Source: Lepisosteus oculatus (lineage: Eukaryota; Chordata; Actinopteri; Semionotiformes; Lepisosteidae). Taken from it: a stretch of 64,000 nucleotides of DNA. The position numbers and the translations under genes are program-made. Numbering within the stretch: the stretch's first letter is position 1; every line of letters starts with the position of its first letter. A model generated the notes under the pieces. It did not search any database, was not told where the DNA came from, and saw nothing but the letters and a program-made list of their open reading frames with translations. The DNA lies in the NCBI RefSeq assembly GCF_040954835.1, contig NC_090711.1:12333001-12397000 (forward strand), given 5' to 3'. Below, piece by piece: positions 12,816 through 25,346 of this stretch.

Positions 12816-14291
12816 TATTGTGAAGTGCTTGCCTACTCAGATGGATACTAATGGCGGTCACAGCCCTGCTTGGCACTCTCTTCATGTGCCAAGCCCAATT
12901 TCTCTCTACTTCACAACGAAGAGCCAATAGGTTGCTCAGGTTTCCCCTAGATAATATAGGTTTAGCAGTTCCAGAGGTTCTGATGCTGCTGTGGCACTTG
13001 GATGTGCCAGGAGAAGTTAAACAGCAAAATGATGATCTGTTGTGGTGGAAGGATGCAAGATGCTAGTGAAAAACATGCAGTAACGAACTAAGTTTTTCAA
13101 ACGTCCAACTGAAACTTCCATAAAATGTTTCGTGCCAGACATAGTGTTGGTTTTTTTGCAAGTGCTATTCAAATATTGCAAAATCCAAGAGGGAAAAAGA
13201 AGATGGAAGGTGTCTTCTGTTGTTTCGGCTTGTTTGAGGTTGCCTAGTTACCCAGGCCTCACATGGGCCTGTCCCTCAGTTGTACCTCGGAAATGAACTT
13301 ATTTTGCAAGGGGTCCAGCCTTCCAGACATGTACATGTGCTGCTGTCTGGGCTAGCTTCAACTGTCGGCTGACGACCGGACTGGAAATCACTGAAAGATA
13401 TATGGAAAGTCCATTATGCGCGTGTAAACAGTGCAGGCTGTATGCCTGTGTGGCTCTTCTCTTGCCTCTCCATGTGTTCTGTCAAGGCTGGCCTAATTAG
13501 GACTTGCTGGAACCCACTAAACAGGCTGAGGCCCCCTCTAATGGCTCCCAGAGGCTCCCTCCGGCAGGAAGATGTCACAGAGGCACAGGAAGGAAAAACA
13601 TGCGCGGCCTACCCCACGGAGACACTCTCTGTGCGGCTAGTTTTGGGTCAGTGCCAGGCTTGACATCATCCGGCACTGGGACCCAGATGTAGAACTCCTA
13701 AATTTAATTCCTGAGCCGAGAAAAATGAGCATTCCAAACAGGTCCGGGGGAAAAGCAGCCCCTTGTGTGTGTGTGTGTTTTCTCTTCTAATTTTGTCCAG
13801 CAGCTGACACAGACAGGAGGAAGTGAAAGGAAACCCCTGGAAAAAAAAAAGTCAAGCGCCACAAAATAAATCTTCATAAACATCATACATGTCTGTAAGC
13901 TTTATTTTGGACTGGCGAGGATGTACCTGCTCAGGGGGCAGCCACACTGTTTTTATTATTGTTATTATTATTTTTTTACCTCGGAAACGAGCTTCTCTGT
14001 CTTCCCGGAGAGATTTCCAACAGGAAGACTTGCAGCAGGGGGTCCAGTGGAGCTGGAACACATTTCCATCGCCTCACAGACTGACACCTTCAAGTGAAAA
14101 ATAGCCTGAATGTGTGCTCTCTCGTGTAAGAAAAAACTCAGTTGAAAAGCAGGGAACGTCTTTGGATAACAACAAGGGCAGTTCCATCAATGCGTTTGTC
14201 GTTTCAGGTCCATTCAAATTCCACACAGAGGATTTGAAATCTGATTTCTCCTTACCTCCTGCATGTATTTTGACTTTTTCTCTTGATCACA

Positions 14292-14299
14292 TGACGTCA
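14292..14299. promoter_or_regulatory. CRE-type palindrome TGACGTCA
   Basis: Perfect CREB/ATF consensus in intergenic DNA, preceded by an E-box-like CACATG. Its target is unknown. Confidence 0.25.
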
Positions 14300-16579
14300 T
14301 CAAAATGTGTTCTCGAACATGGCTGTGACTCTTCTTGCAATGGTGCTCTTGAGTGTCTTGAGTGTCCCAGTCCTATGGTCAGTGGCCGTCAGTAATGCCA
14401 ATGAATAAGAACGAATATATAAAGAAGCACACGTGATACTTTTGTCCAAATTCTGGTTAGTTTTGGCTGTTTATTCCACAGAAGCTAGTTGCGATGTTTC
14501 AGGCTTCTGACCTCATTCTCAACCCTGTTAATTCCCTACACTCCACAGGAATGCAATCTGACTTCCACGAGTGTGAAATGTCGTAACACTCGGCCTTATT
14601 TTCCTGGTGCTGTGCGGCAAACGATTAAGTATCAAGCCTGGTTCTTTCCGATTTGTGCAAAAGTCATTTTTGAAGCAAGGAGCTTGACGTTCCAGTGTTT
14701 TTAGCTTCATATTTATCTACAAGAGAGGGGATCGTGAGCAATCAGAAAACGTCGGTAGAATTGCAATTTGCCTCTTGCTTGATTTGTGATTAGAATATAG
14801 GCAACAATTGTATACATGATGTGGCCCTTTTAGGGCTCACTAGGAGTAACCAAGTCAGAAAATATTCTGGAGCATAGGATTTAAAAGTCACTTCCACTGC
14901 TCTGGTTCATAACTACCTGGATCCCTCACTTTGAATGATGTATTTACAATAGGCTATTGCTTACTCACAGTGTTAAATAGTTATGGGGTGTCACTGCTCT
15001 ATAGAGGAGAGCCACGGTCTCCTGGATGTGTAAAACGCTCTTTGTGTCCTTCAAAAATCCCTCCTGAAAGTGGGAAGGACTCGAAACGCTGCTTGTGTAA
15101 GGGAAGGAATTCCCAGGAAAGCTTGGAGAGAAGACCCTCAAAGGGAGGCTGGAAAGAGGAGAAAGACTGGCAAGAAACATGCCTGGGCAAAAGCCATCTC
15201 CTCTCCCCCTTGCCCTGTTGTTTCATTAAGTGGTACCCCGATGCCCCTGTGCATGACATGACCCCCAGAAAGCAATCGGTTACAACCAGGAGCTGTGCTA
15301 ACGGACACTGAGTTGACATTATCTTGTTGTCACCAAATGACACTGATCATTTACTGTGTTGTCTGTTTTGCTGCAGCTGTCGAAACAGTTGAAGCTTGAG
15401 CAAGAGCAGTTTGAGCTTTCCACGTACTGTAACCCCTTAAAGACCAGAACCTCGACTTTTTAAAACGTTCGAGCTCCTGGGAGCTTCTTTTTCATAAAGA
15501 TAAGGTCTCGGGGATTGTGAAGTGGTCCCACGAACATAGAAAACTCTGAGCAAGCTCCAGATTTTAAATGCACTGCAAAGCCACAAACTGGATGCCCTTG
15601 AATTGACCTTAAAATAATTTATTAATGAAAGTGACTCTTGTGAATAGTAATTGTATTATTTGCTCTTCCATGTTACATTGTATTACGTGGTGGTATTTTA
15701 AGTACTGTTTTATATCAAGAACAGTGGTATAGGAGGTATTTTCTTTGTTTTAACACAATTGTTTTACGAGAACATATCCTTAGTGTTGTTGATTTTTTTA
15801 CGTGATCTGTAACCTGTTATGTGGTCCTGTCCGATAGTACTCTGTGGAATTTGCTGCTCAAAATGAATGCAAATAATACTAAATAAATCAGAGAGAGGGA
15901 GAAAACTGAGGAGAATGGGTTTTTTTGCAAACTGGAGGAAAGAAAATGATTCAAGGCTTGTCTGTGTGTGTGTATTACACAATCTGTGTGTGCAATGCTC
16001 AAGCGATTCCCCTGCACAGTTTAGGAAGTCTTTTCAGGATTTATTTTTTACTGGAATACTTAGTCATCATGACAAATGGCAGTTTCAGCAGCAGCAGCAG
16101 CAATGAAACAGTCCTGGCATATCCCCTTCCTGAATACAACAATCAGTCCTGACAGAGCTATAATGCTCAGGTTAACGCAGCACAGAGCACAGAGCAGCAG
16201 GCACACAGAGCAGACTGGCACCTCAGCCTGACGCTGACCTACAGTATATGCAGCTGTACAGAAAACTGTTTCATTGTATTTTGAATACTCTTTTGAAAAT
16301 GGCAGGGCTCTAAACACAATTAATATGATCCTTAGTCATTTAATCTCCATCAAGCCAACAGAAAATCATCCTCGCTATACTCTAAGTTAAAAACCCTTTT
16401 GAGAGTCATTATTTGGTTTCAGGGTGGGCTATCCAGAGAGAGCGCAACAGTACCTTCTCCGTCTGTAAGAGTCCGAACTAGGTAACACCCAGCCGGATTG
16501 AACTTGTGCCCAAACCGCTGAGGAGCGAAGAAAATGAGTGAAAAGAAAAGGGTTCACCAGGAAAAAAAAAAAGAATGAC

Positions 16580-17660
16580 TGAGAAGTGAAATGTCTTTAC
16601 TGAGTTCTGAGGAGCGCTCTTGAATTCCCAGCAGCACGCAGGCTTCCAGACGGTTTTCGCCACAGCAGGCTCGCTAAAGAGCTTCTTGGAACAACTGTGT
16701 GCGCGGGGTAATATTTTAATAACATCCTCTCCACAGCTCTCGGCTGGAAATAAACACTATTGTGCCATATTTCAGACGGCCAGTGACAGGGGAGACGGCC
16801 CCTGCTCAGCTTGCACATGTCAGGAATATTAATGGCTATCAGACACGCACTCTGGCACTCTCAAAGAGAGAGGCTTGGATCCGCTGCATCCGATTTTTTT
16901 ATGATCCCTTTTCCATGGAAGACAAACCTCTTCTGGCCACCAGACAAGGCAGGCGGGAGAACGGGGGTTCGGATGGGGGACAGAGGAGCGCTCACACACA
17001 CACACATACACACAGGAGCCATTGTTTTTGCAAAAGGCCGAGGGGAAGCCGTCGGTTCCCTGAGAAGGAATAGCAGACAATGCAAGCCATCCTCGGCGAG
17101 CTGGACCGGCCCGCGGTCCTGGCTCGCGCCCTGCTCTGCGCCGGGGCTTCAGGAACCGGGCGGGGCGCGCAGGGAGAGGTGAAAAGCGGGTTAATTTCGA
17201 GATGATGTTTCCCTGCGCAAACAATAAAACAATGACACGGCCGGGGACTGCGTGCGCAAGCGGCCCTGCGGACTGGAAACGGCACTCGTTAAGGGAGCAT
17301 CAATTCGGGCCTAATTAATGATTCGCTCGTTTAATAAGGGCTATTTACTTTCCACCTCGAGGAAAAGGGTGCCGGGGTCAGGGGGGAGCTCGCCTCCGAA
17401 CAAGGCCTGAGAACGTTGAACACGCTCCCTCTACGTCCTTCTCACTCCGGCGCAACAAAATACACAGCACTCCCACACCGAATAGAATAATTGTGTCCTC
17501 TCAAGCCTTATAGCGGAAATAGGTTCCCGGGCCACTTCAATTATTACTCCTCCTCACCTATCACAGCATATCTGATGAGTGTCAAAAGTGCCAAGCCAAG
17601 AGCGGAGCCAGGAGCTGGTTGCGTAACACCTTACAAATGACATCAGAAGGCCTTGTCCCG
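16580..17660. promoter_or_regulatory. CpG-rich, regulatory-looking intergenic block
   Basis: GC and CpG content rises sharply compared with the flanks. The block holds homeobox-type TAATTAAT (17312-17319), a GATA-type TATCA near 17560 and an E-box CACATG near 16814. A short (CA)n run lies at 16992-17014. No open frame here matches a protein family. It could be an enhancer, a CpG island or the promoter of a non-coding RNA. The role is inference only. Confidence 0.35.
16992..17014. repeat. (CA)n microsatellite
   Basis: A run of CA units with one interruption. Confidence 0.85.
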
Positions 17661-18944
17661 TTACTACAGCGCTGGCTGAAGCGTAGGTCGTTGTTTTGCG
17701 CCTCAACCTTCACCTCCAGGGACCCTGAAGGAGAAAACTGAAGGGTGATCTCACTTTATTAAGTAAAAAACTACTGACCTGGCCTGAGGAACACTCAGGT
17801 GGGGAGGGTTGAAGCCCTCAGCTTAAGCACAAGAGCTCCTCGTTCTATTTCTTTGGGGTAATTTGCAGCCGCTTTTACCCAAACACATTAACAAATGTTC
17901 AGGCCGGGGGTGGTGGGGGTTACAGGTGCTCATCTACAAGCACTCCTGTTTTCCGTCTTATCCCAAGAAAAAGTGTGTCCTTTTTCTTCTCTTGTGTGAA
18001 AAAGACGATACCTGAAAAAAGCAATACTTTGTTTTTTTTTCTTTTTTCAAAGCCTTACAAGAACTGAGTGAATTCTAACAAATACACAATTTGAAAAGCA
18101 GGGGGAGGGGAGCTCAGAGGAAAAGCAACCTGATCAAAGAAACTGTGGAAAGAGCAAAGCCTGGAAACTGTTTGAAGGCAGTGTAAAGCCTATCCCTGGT
18201 ACCAGTAGGTATCATTTGACTTGCTGTATGGGAAAATAATTCTTCAAGTCGCTAAACTGGATCTGAAGCCCACAGCAATGAACAGCAAATCATTAACAAG
18301 CAACATCTTTGAATAGCCTGGCGACAGATTTCAAAGTAGAGCACGATAATTCTTCAGATTACCCCATAATCTTAAATTTTGAAAACAAAGAATATTCCAA
18401 AATTAAGAAAAAGAAAATACATTAAATGTCATGTGGGAGTGTGAAAACAGTCTCTCTGGGGAATATTTGTCTGAGACTAAAGCACTAAGGCAAAGGGTCC
18501 TGCACCAATCACAGTTCACTGGGTTTTACAGGTCATGTTTAACTGTCTCTTAATGACAGCTTGTGAAAGATGCATTTTTGACTAATTTATCAGGTAATTT
18601 GTTCAGTGGACAGCTTTGAAACTCGGAGGTTGGCAGTTAAGAGTGTTTTAGTTTTAAAGGGTTTCAGAAGCTACAGTACGTACCTTACAGAACTGTTCTC
18701 CTAGTTGAGACATTGCTCCACATCTTTAGAAAGAGGTGATCAGAGGATGATCTATATAACCTGCTGCAGCACTGCTCTCCAGGGCCAGAGCTGGCCACCG
18801 TGCGATAGAGAAATACATTCCTCCAGAGCTTTCCTGTTTTCACTTTAAGGAAAGTTAAAAAGTTACCCGTTGTAAGTTGCTATGCAGATAAAAAAAAGCA
18901 TCCCTGTGCTTGTGCACTGTCAGTTCCCAATGTATCCTTTTGAC

Positions 18945-19065
18945 CTCTGAGGTTGCTGCTGGAAGGCGTGTTGGCAGACCAGTAGGTGGCGCCCATCCTT
19001 CGGACCCACAGTTTCCAAACCAGTGCTGCAGTATGGTGACCAGACACATGTGACCATAGGAGGTC
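18945..19065 (+). mobile_element. Internal fragment of the 5S-derived SINE family
   Basis: Carries 'ggttgctgctggaagg' followed by 'ccagtaggtggcgc', matching the body of the full copy at 43045-43605. Head and tail are missing. Confidence 0.55.
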
Positions 19066-22000
19066 TCTTCCTCCAGGTAAGATCCTAACTACATTCCATT
19101 CATTTAAAGATCATTAAAGCTCCCACAACACCATTCATAAAAATTGTGGTTAATTCTGGTGTTGAGGCTGACGTCCATTCTGGGTTTCCTTAATCATGAA
19201 TAATAAACTAAGGATTTACTTAAATTTCTCACTTCTCCATCTGTCTGGCTTTGTAGTAGGATTGCCAGTGCAAAATCACTGCCAAGAATCTCCTAGGCGC
19301 AAGCTGCATTTTAGTGGTGGGTGAAGTTGGGTCCCTAATCCCCATGTATATGCAAAGATCCTATGAGATGAAAATATAAATATAAGGAATTATGATGCTA
19401 CAGAGTCACTTAGAACAGGGTCACAGTCTCTGCTGTCTTGTTTATTTAGGTTTGTTAAATCAAGTGGGCTAAATGTTGAGATCTTGTGTGAAGGAAAGAG
19501 ATCAAAATGATTTAATTTTGGGGAAAACTAAAGTATGTTGTAAGAACTTCCCGAACAATTTGCACCTCCTTCACCTTCTTTGCTAGTTTGTTATGGTAAA
19601 GGAAACAGGGATTATCATCAGCACTGCTTGAGGCAAAAAGTGCCAGGAAATATTTCTCTGTACCGGTCTCCAGAGTAGATTTTCAGTGGGACTCTCATCA
19701 TATCGTAGTACAGTAATTTACCAATTTTTTCCATGCTAAAAAAGCCAATTCAGCACAGCAGAACTACTATCCAGCTTCGATTCAGCTTTCATGCATGTCA
19801 TCATTCTCTGTACTTGTGTCTTACACAATTCTAGAGACCAGACTATCCACACTGCAGGGTTTGAGTCTTCTCTGGTGTGTGCTAGGTGTTGTGCTTTAAC
19901 TAAAGGCTGGTTTTTCTTCTGCACTGATCTGTATTGGCTTCCCATCTCCACATCCGGGCCACCTGAAAATTCTTCTGGGGGGGGTTTCACCCCACATTAA
20001 CTAGTTATTGATGACATCCGGGACAATACCGTAGATATAGCACAACAAAATCATCCACCAACGACACATATCACTGTGCATGCAGCAAATGCAATCCTAA
20101 AAGTAACAGGAAAACGGTATTAAACTACTCCTTCGGTCGTAATCACAGTCTGTGTCAGTGTTTAATAGTGTTTTCGATGGCACTCATCCCTGATGGGGCT
20201 GATAAGACTTCACTTTCACTGCAGCTGCGCACTGATTTTCACATGGGAAAATCTCCCAGCTGCAGGGCTCGGCACTGCTGGCATTGCATTTCAACACCAG
20301 GAGCAATCGCTGGGAGGATATCCTCAATCAAGGGCCCAGAGTGCACAATGAACAACCTCGCTGACAGAAACATGAAGTCCGCGCAGGACAAAAACATCTG
20401 GGCACGCTAACAACCTTTGGGATCTCCAGTACAGTGCAGTGCAGCAGAGCGGGCTCCTCTGCTGAGGACTCAAACTCAACATGAGGTCATTTTTAAGGGG
20501 GCTTAAGCTCTCTGTAGTTCGCGCAGATGGCGGTCAACCCCAGAAGTGTGAGATTCCAGCACCTTCTGCTCGGGCTGTATTGTCCCCTGGTGCTTGTGAA
20601 TTTGGTGCTAATAAGGGAGCTATGGTGCAACACGTTCAAGCACAGCCCTGGTAAAAACCATGCAAGCTCCTCCTTAGCACTGTGCCGGAAATGTACAGAG
20701 AATATCTCACACTGTGTTATAGATCCACTGCAAAGATGACTTAAAGACGAGTTCCAGAAAATTCCTGTGCACCCCAAGTGGACAAACAGAAATCATTCTC
20801 ATTTGATTCATTCTCAGACTTCCGATTGATTTCTTCTCCATAAACACACAGAGAGGCTCCAGTAATAAGCGTCTCATCTGAATTCGACTTGTGGCAATTG
20901 TATTGCTAAGCCCCACATTGGGAGCTACAGAAAACCGTTCAAAAGTAAACCAGCAACAGCAACTGTAGTACGAGAAATGCAGCCATTTAAGCATTGAACA
21001 AGAACCCAAAAAGGTTATAGGAGGACACTGAAAGGGTAGACGAGATGAAAGTTGGGAAATTAATGTGTTGATGCACTTGAATTAGTCCAGTTTTCTTTTG
21101 ACACCTTTGCATTACTAAACGTAAATTAACAGGAACCATGAATGACAGCCATCCACTTCGAGGGCTGCCCTGATCAGCATAATGCACAAGTGCGGTATCC
21201 TACTTGCTTTGTGTCTGCTCTTCCTTCTCCCTTGGCCCCGGGGCTCCCTAACTTGTTTGTTGCTGGTTATGGAAGCATTGTGCAGCCCAGCTGGTCAGGC
21301 CAAAGGCCTCTTTCCCTTTCCATGTGCTCACCCCCCTATTAATAAACCCATCCGTCCACAGGGGAGACAGGAGGAGACAGTACAGTAGAGACAATGGCTC
21401 GGTCCATTTGCTGAAAAACAACAGGAAGACCCACGAGAAACTGCAGCCTCATCAGTTCTGCACCCCCACTCAAGCTCCTGGATGGTGTGTTGACTGTCTA
21501 TAAGAGAAAGAAGCCCCATCATTGTCTGCAGTTATTAAACTGTTTCTGCACATAACTTAAAGCTCATTCTACTGGTCACTGCCCCATAAGACCATGGATC
21601 TATTTAAATGATTAAATCCTTCTAATATTTATATAATGACACGTTTAACTGTTGTACAGTTTCCTTGAAATGTGATATGTATTGGTATTTGTATGCATTG
21701 TAAGTAAAGCTCGGGTACATTCAATTACCCAAATCAAAATACCACAAATATACTGTACTTCATAAGTCTAGTCATGGTGAACAAATACAATGTAAGCAAT
21801 CCAATCATACTCCTGATTAATCTCATTCCCAACCCCCCAGATATAATGTGTGGATCACGCCAGAATGGGATCGGCAAACGCACATTAAACATAAACACGT
21901 TTTTGCAAGATGATTAAGCTTAATTGAAATCTAAAGCAGATACAGTGGTCTGCTCCTTTCATCTCAGATATAAATACAACCTAAGGAAAGGGCATCCATA

Positions 22001-23751
22001 CTGCATTGGTAAAATGAAATCTCCTGTTGTTGAAGAGCTGAAATCAATTAAAAAGCTCTTATTAGCAAATGATTTGTTTACCTATGCTGCACCACTCCAT
22101 TAGATGAAGCAGCTGTGGATAATAGACTGATGGATGGATCGGTTCACTTATGAGTTCAAATCAGAAGAAATAAAAAACACAGATATCTTAAATACAATAT
22201 TTGCCTTATATAATATTAATTTGAGATATTTTCTGTTTCATTTTTGTTTTTACTGAACTATTTATCAAATGAATTCTCCGATTGCTCAACTCTTTGATTT
22301 TATGCAGCCTTGATTTCATTTTTGTCTGCAGACAAGAGGAGTGTATGAATTACAGAACTGTGGAATGACCTAGTTATCCATAAAGGCAGAACCATGATAA
22401 GAAACAGGTGTTTAGGTTTTCTAGGGTACAGAGTTGTTTCTCTTGCAAAATGATGTTTAACAAGATGTATGAGACAGTTTTAGTGCCTAAACATTTACTT
22501 AAAACCAGAGGGGAAGTATCACAGGTGCCTTGTCATAAAAAAGATCAATGGTTTCCACCTTGAGGTACGCAGGGAATTAAAATCCCTCTGAAACATAGGC
22601 TGGGGTGATTAGTTCCGGATCTCTTGAAATGGCTTCCTTCTTTTTTGTGTCTGGCAAAATGATTAATCTCTTTCTAGACACACTGCATAGTTCAGGGATC
22701 TCCTACACTAGTCCAGGAAACTTAAAGGCTTCTTATCATTTTGTTCCTTCTTTCAATGGTTTAATCAAACTATTTATGGGTAAAACTGCATTAATTAGTC
22801 TATTACTATGAATAATAATTTATAGGGTTGATGCTTTTGTCAAAACAAAATACACCCATTTATAAAGCTGGGAATTTTACTGAAGCAGTCTGAATACAGT
22901 ATCTTGCACAATGGCAGTTTTAAAACCACAACCTTCCAGTTACAAATCAAGACCCTTAACATCTTCTAGATCCTCATGATAGTTTAGCTCTTGTATAATG
23001 ATAAACTGAAGGCCAGAAGGAGTGGAATGAGAACAGGTCTTGGGACCACTGGGCAATAATATTTTAAGCCCAAGCATTTGGGATTGTTTGTTCACATATG
23101 GTCAAAAATTGATTTGAATGCATCACCAGTGGAGGACTCATTGACCTATTGTGGGTTCTCAGTCTGGATCATATACAGAGGATGAGACATTTTTTAAGAA
23201 AGTGTGAGGGCTATTTGGTGATGCTCACAGTGTGGCCACACAGCTTGACCAGACTAATAATATGAGACACTATAATCAAATATGGAAACACCGATAACCC
23301 CTATGGAATTCTCAAAACTTCTCCCGTAAAATACAACAGGAGCATGGTAGCTTTTACCTGTAGAAAACAAATGCTTGGGGAAAAGTGTCTTGCTGCTGGA
23401 GTGATACACATAAATCAGTATTCATGCGCAACGGCGCCATCTCCTGCATGTATGGAGCAATGAACCGCAAAACTGATCTCCAATACACTCATGAATGGGC
23501 TGAAGATATAACATTTCAACCACATGGCTTCAATGTGTCCAGGATTTGTTGTAGCACAAGAGGCTGTTACAGGAAACAGCGCCGCACCCTTATAAACCTG
23601 TGGCTGGTAAGCTAGGAGAAAAGAATGTGGGATGTTTTTAAACAAAAAAAAAAGTTTTTTTTTCTGCAGCCCGAGAAACAGGAACATCCCACTTTTTAGC
23701 ATTAGATTGTCTAGGGGCATTGCATTGACTGTTACAGTGAATGCAGTGAAT

Positions 23752-24170
23752 GCAGTGTTACAGTTCTCCAGATCCCATCTGGTCTCATCAGATCTCAAAA
23801 GCTGAGCAAGGCTGAGCCTAGTTAGTATTGGGATGGGAGATTTCTAAGGACATCCAGGATACTGTTGTATGTGATATGTGTGGACCAAACCAATATACCA
23901 GGGCTGGCAGGAAGTGCTGTCCTTTGGATGAGACATTAATAGTCCATTAGCGACACTCTGGCACTATTCGTATGAGAAGGGGTGATAACCCTGATGTCCT
24001 GGTTAAATTCCATACTCAGCTTGCACAGCCTTAAATTCGTAAGGTCCCTTAAGTTCCTCCTTCATTCAAATGATGATTGATCTTTAGCTGATCAGCTATA
24101 TTGCAAGACTGCTGGTGCTTAATGGCTGCGCTACACAGTAGTGAAGGAAGCGGGTTTCCTCCTAGATAAA
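23752..24170 (+). mobile_element. Old 5S rRNA-derived SINE (SINE3-type)
   Basis: The first 110 bases read like a degraded 5S rRNA gene (atcccatctggtctcatcag; gagcctagttagtattggga; tgggaga). Then comes the body shared with younger copies (cctttggatgagacatta; gatgtcctggttaaattcc). It has diverged more than the copies at 29862 and 43045, so it is probably an older insertion. Confidence 0.7.
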
Positions 24171-25080
24171 AAAAATGCCTTCAGTTGAAAAGCCTACATA
24201 AATGCAAGGAGCTGTTGTTACTTTTGCCATCATCAATGAATGGAGTGTATCATTTAAAAAGTCAGCATGGTCTTTTCTGGAAACTTTCATACAGAAGATA
24301 TCATTTTCATGACAGACTAACAGTTGTTTTAATTTCTAACAATAAAGATATTTTAGTACTCTACATCACTTGCTTGTGTAAATTTGAAGTAGAACTCTGT
24401 TCTACATATACTGAGAACCCTTGGGGCCAGCGTCCTTTTGATGGTAGAAATACATTTCAACTGGCTACTTATTAAGACAAAGTGATTTCTGAAAAAATAC
24501 AGTTTAATTTGTCAGCCAAATAATGAGGTATTTAATTATGATCAGGTTTAGAACAAAAAAACAGGGGCCTGGCTTGTTTAGGTGTGTTTCTTCTGTTCCC
24601 AAGAGCTTCAGCATACAGGACTTTACGCAGCCTCTCTTGAATGTGTTTGCCGTTATTTCTGACTAAACAGATTCAACTCTGTATTGGATAAAGCGGTTAG
24701 AAACTGGATTGATGACGAACCCTCCCTCATTGGAGTGACACTGTATTAGACGCTCCCACAGTTAGTGTGGAGAAAAGCTGAAAGCAAAATTTTAAAATGT
24801 GATCAAAATCGAAAACTGAAATCAATTAACTTCAGATTTAAAAACGCATCTGGAACAAAAACGAAGAGGGCACAGGAGGTTCACCCGAAACACAATAGAC
24901 CACTGGTCTATCCCAAACTTGCAACAAGTCACCAACTTTTAAATATCCATCGCCTGATGTTTGGCTAAGGGCTAAGGGCCTAGAGCTCCTAGTAGCTGCA
25001 GTGCAGCATTCGACACGAAAGAAGTCGATGATTTATGTATTATTGAATGTTTACAAGTGTTTTCTGGGCTGGAAGCTGTT

Positions 25081-25346
25081 TCATCTCCAGTGCGCACTGG
25101 GCGCTGTAGTACGGCCGCTCACTGCTCTCAGACTCGATGGTGTTGAGTCGATGCGTTTTTTCCTCCGCACTCGTTCTTCCATTTCCGCTTCCTGGCTGCC
25201 TCGCCGTGCTTCCTGTGGCTGCGAGAGTGTGGTCCGGCCATATTGTCTCTGATACAGCAGAAATATCATCTTTGGCGATTCCGGCGAGAGGGAGAGGACT
25301 CGCAGCCCCCGCTGGAGCGAAGTGCCGCGGAGAAATTAAAGCAGAG
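25081..25346 (+). other. csnk2a1: Probable non-coding first exon and promoter of csnk2a1
   Basis: A CpG-rich block without a TATA box. It has ETS-type TTCC motifs and a YY1-type GCCATATTG near 25238, the usual make-up of a housekeeping promoter. A good donor, GAG|GTACAG, ends the exon at 25346. The next acceptor, TTTTCCAG, is at 32553, just before the start codon. The transcription start is not visible and 25081 is approximate. Confidence 0.5.

Larger units (their letters stand above)
4881..16580. other. Intergenic DNA between tcf15 and csnk2a1 (first part)
   Basis: No coding exon with family support was found. Recognisable content is a LINE/SINE-type fragment at 6885-7010 (minus), a dispersed-repeat fragment at 8937-9120, two Penelope-like fragments at 12044-12121 and 12737-12815, short GT runs near 7690 and 13765, and a perfect CRE-type TGACGTCA at 14292-14299. 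Small open frames look random. Confidence 0.5.
17661..25080. other. Intergenic DNA between tcf15 and csnk2a1 (second part)
   Basis: No gene could be supported. It contains a SINE fragment at 18945-19065 and a degraded 5S-headed SINE at 23752-24170. Open frames of 60-130 codons in this stretch lack homology I recognise and have no plausible splice context. Confidence 0.5.

Noticed and set aside
16829..17224. 131-codon minus-strand frame in the CpG-rich block
   Set aside because: No homology. It spans a CA microsatellite and gives low-complexity protein, as expected for chance frames in GC-rich DNA.
19736..20000. Open frames on both strands with an L-Y-W-L-P-I-S stretch
   Set aside because: The motif recalls LINE C-terminal regions, but too little else matches to call an element.
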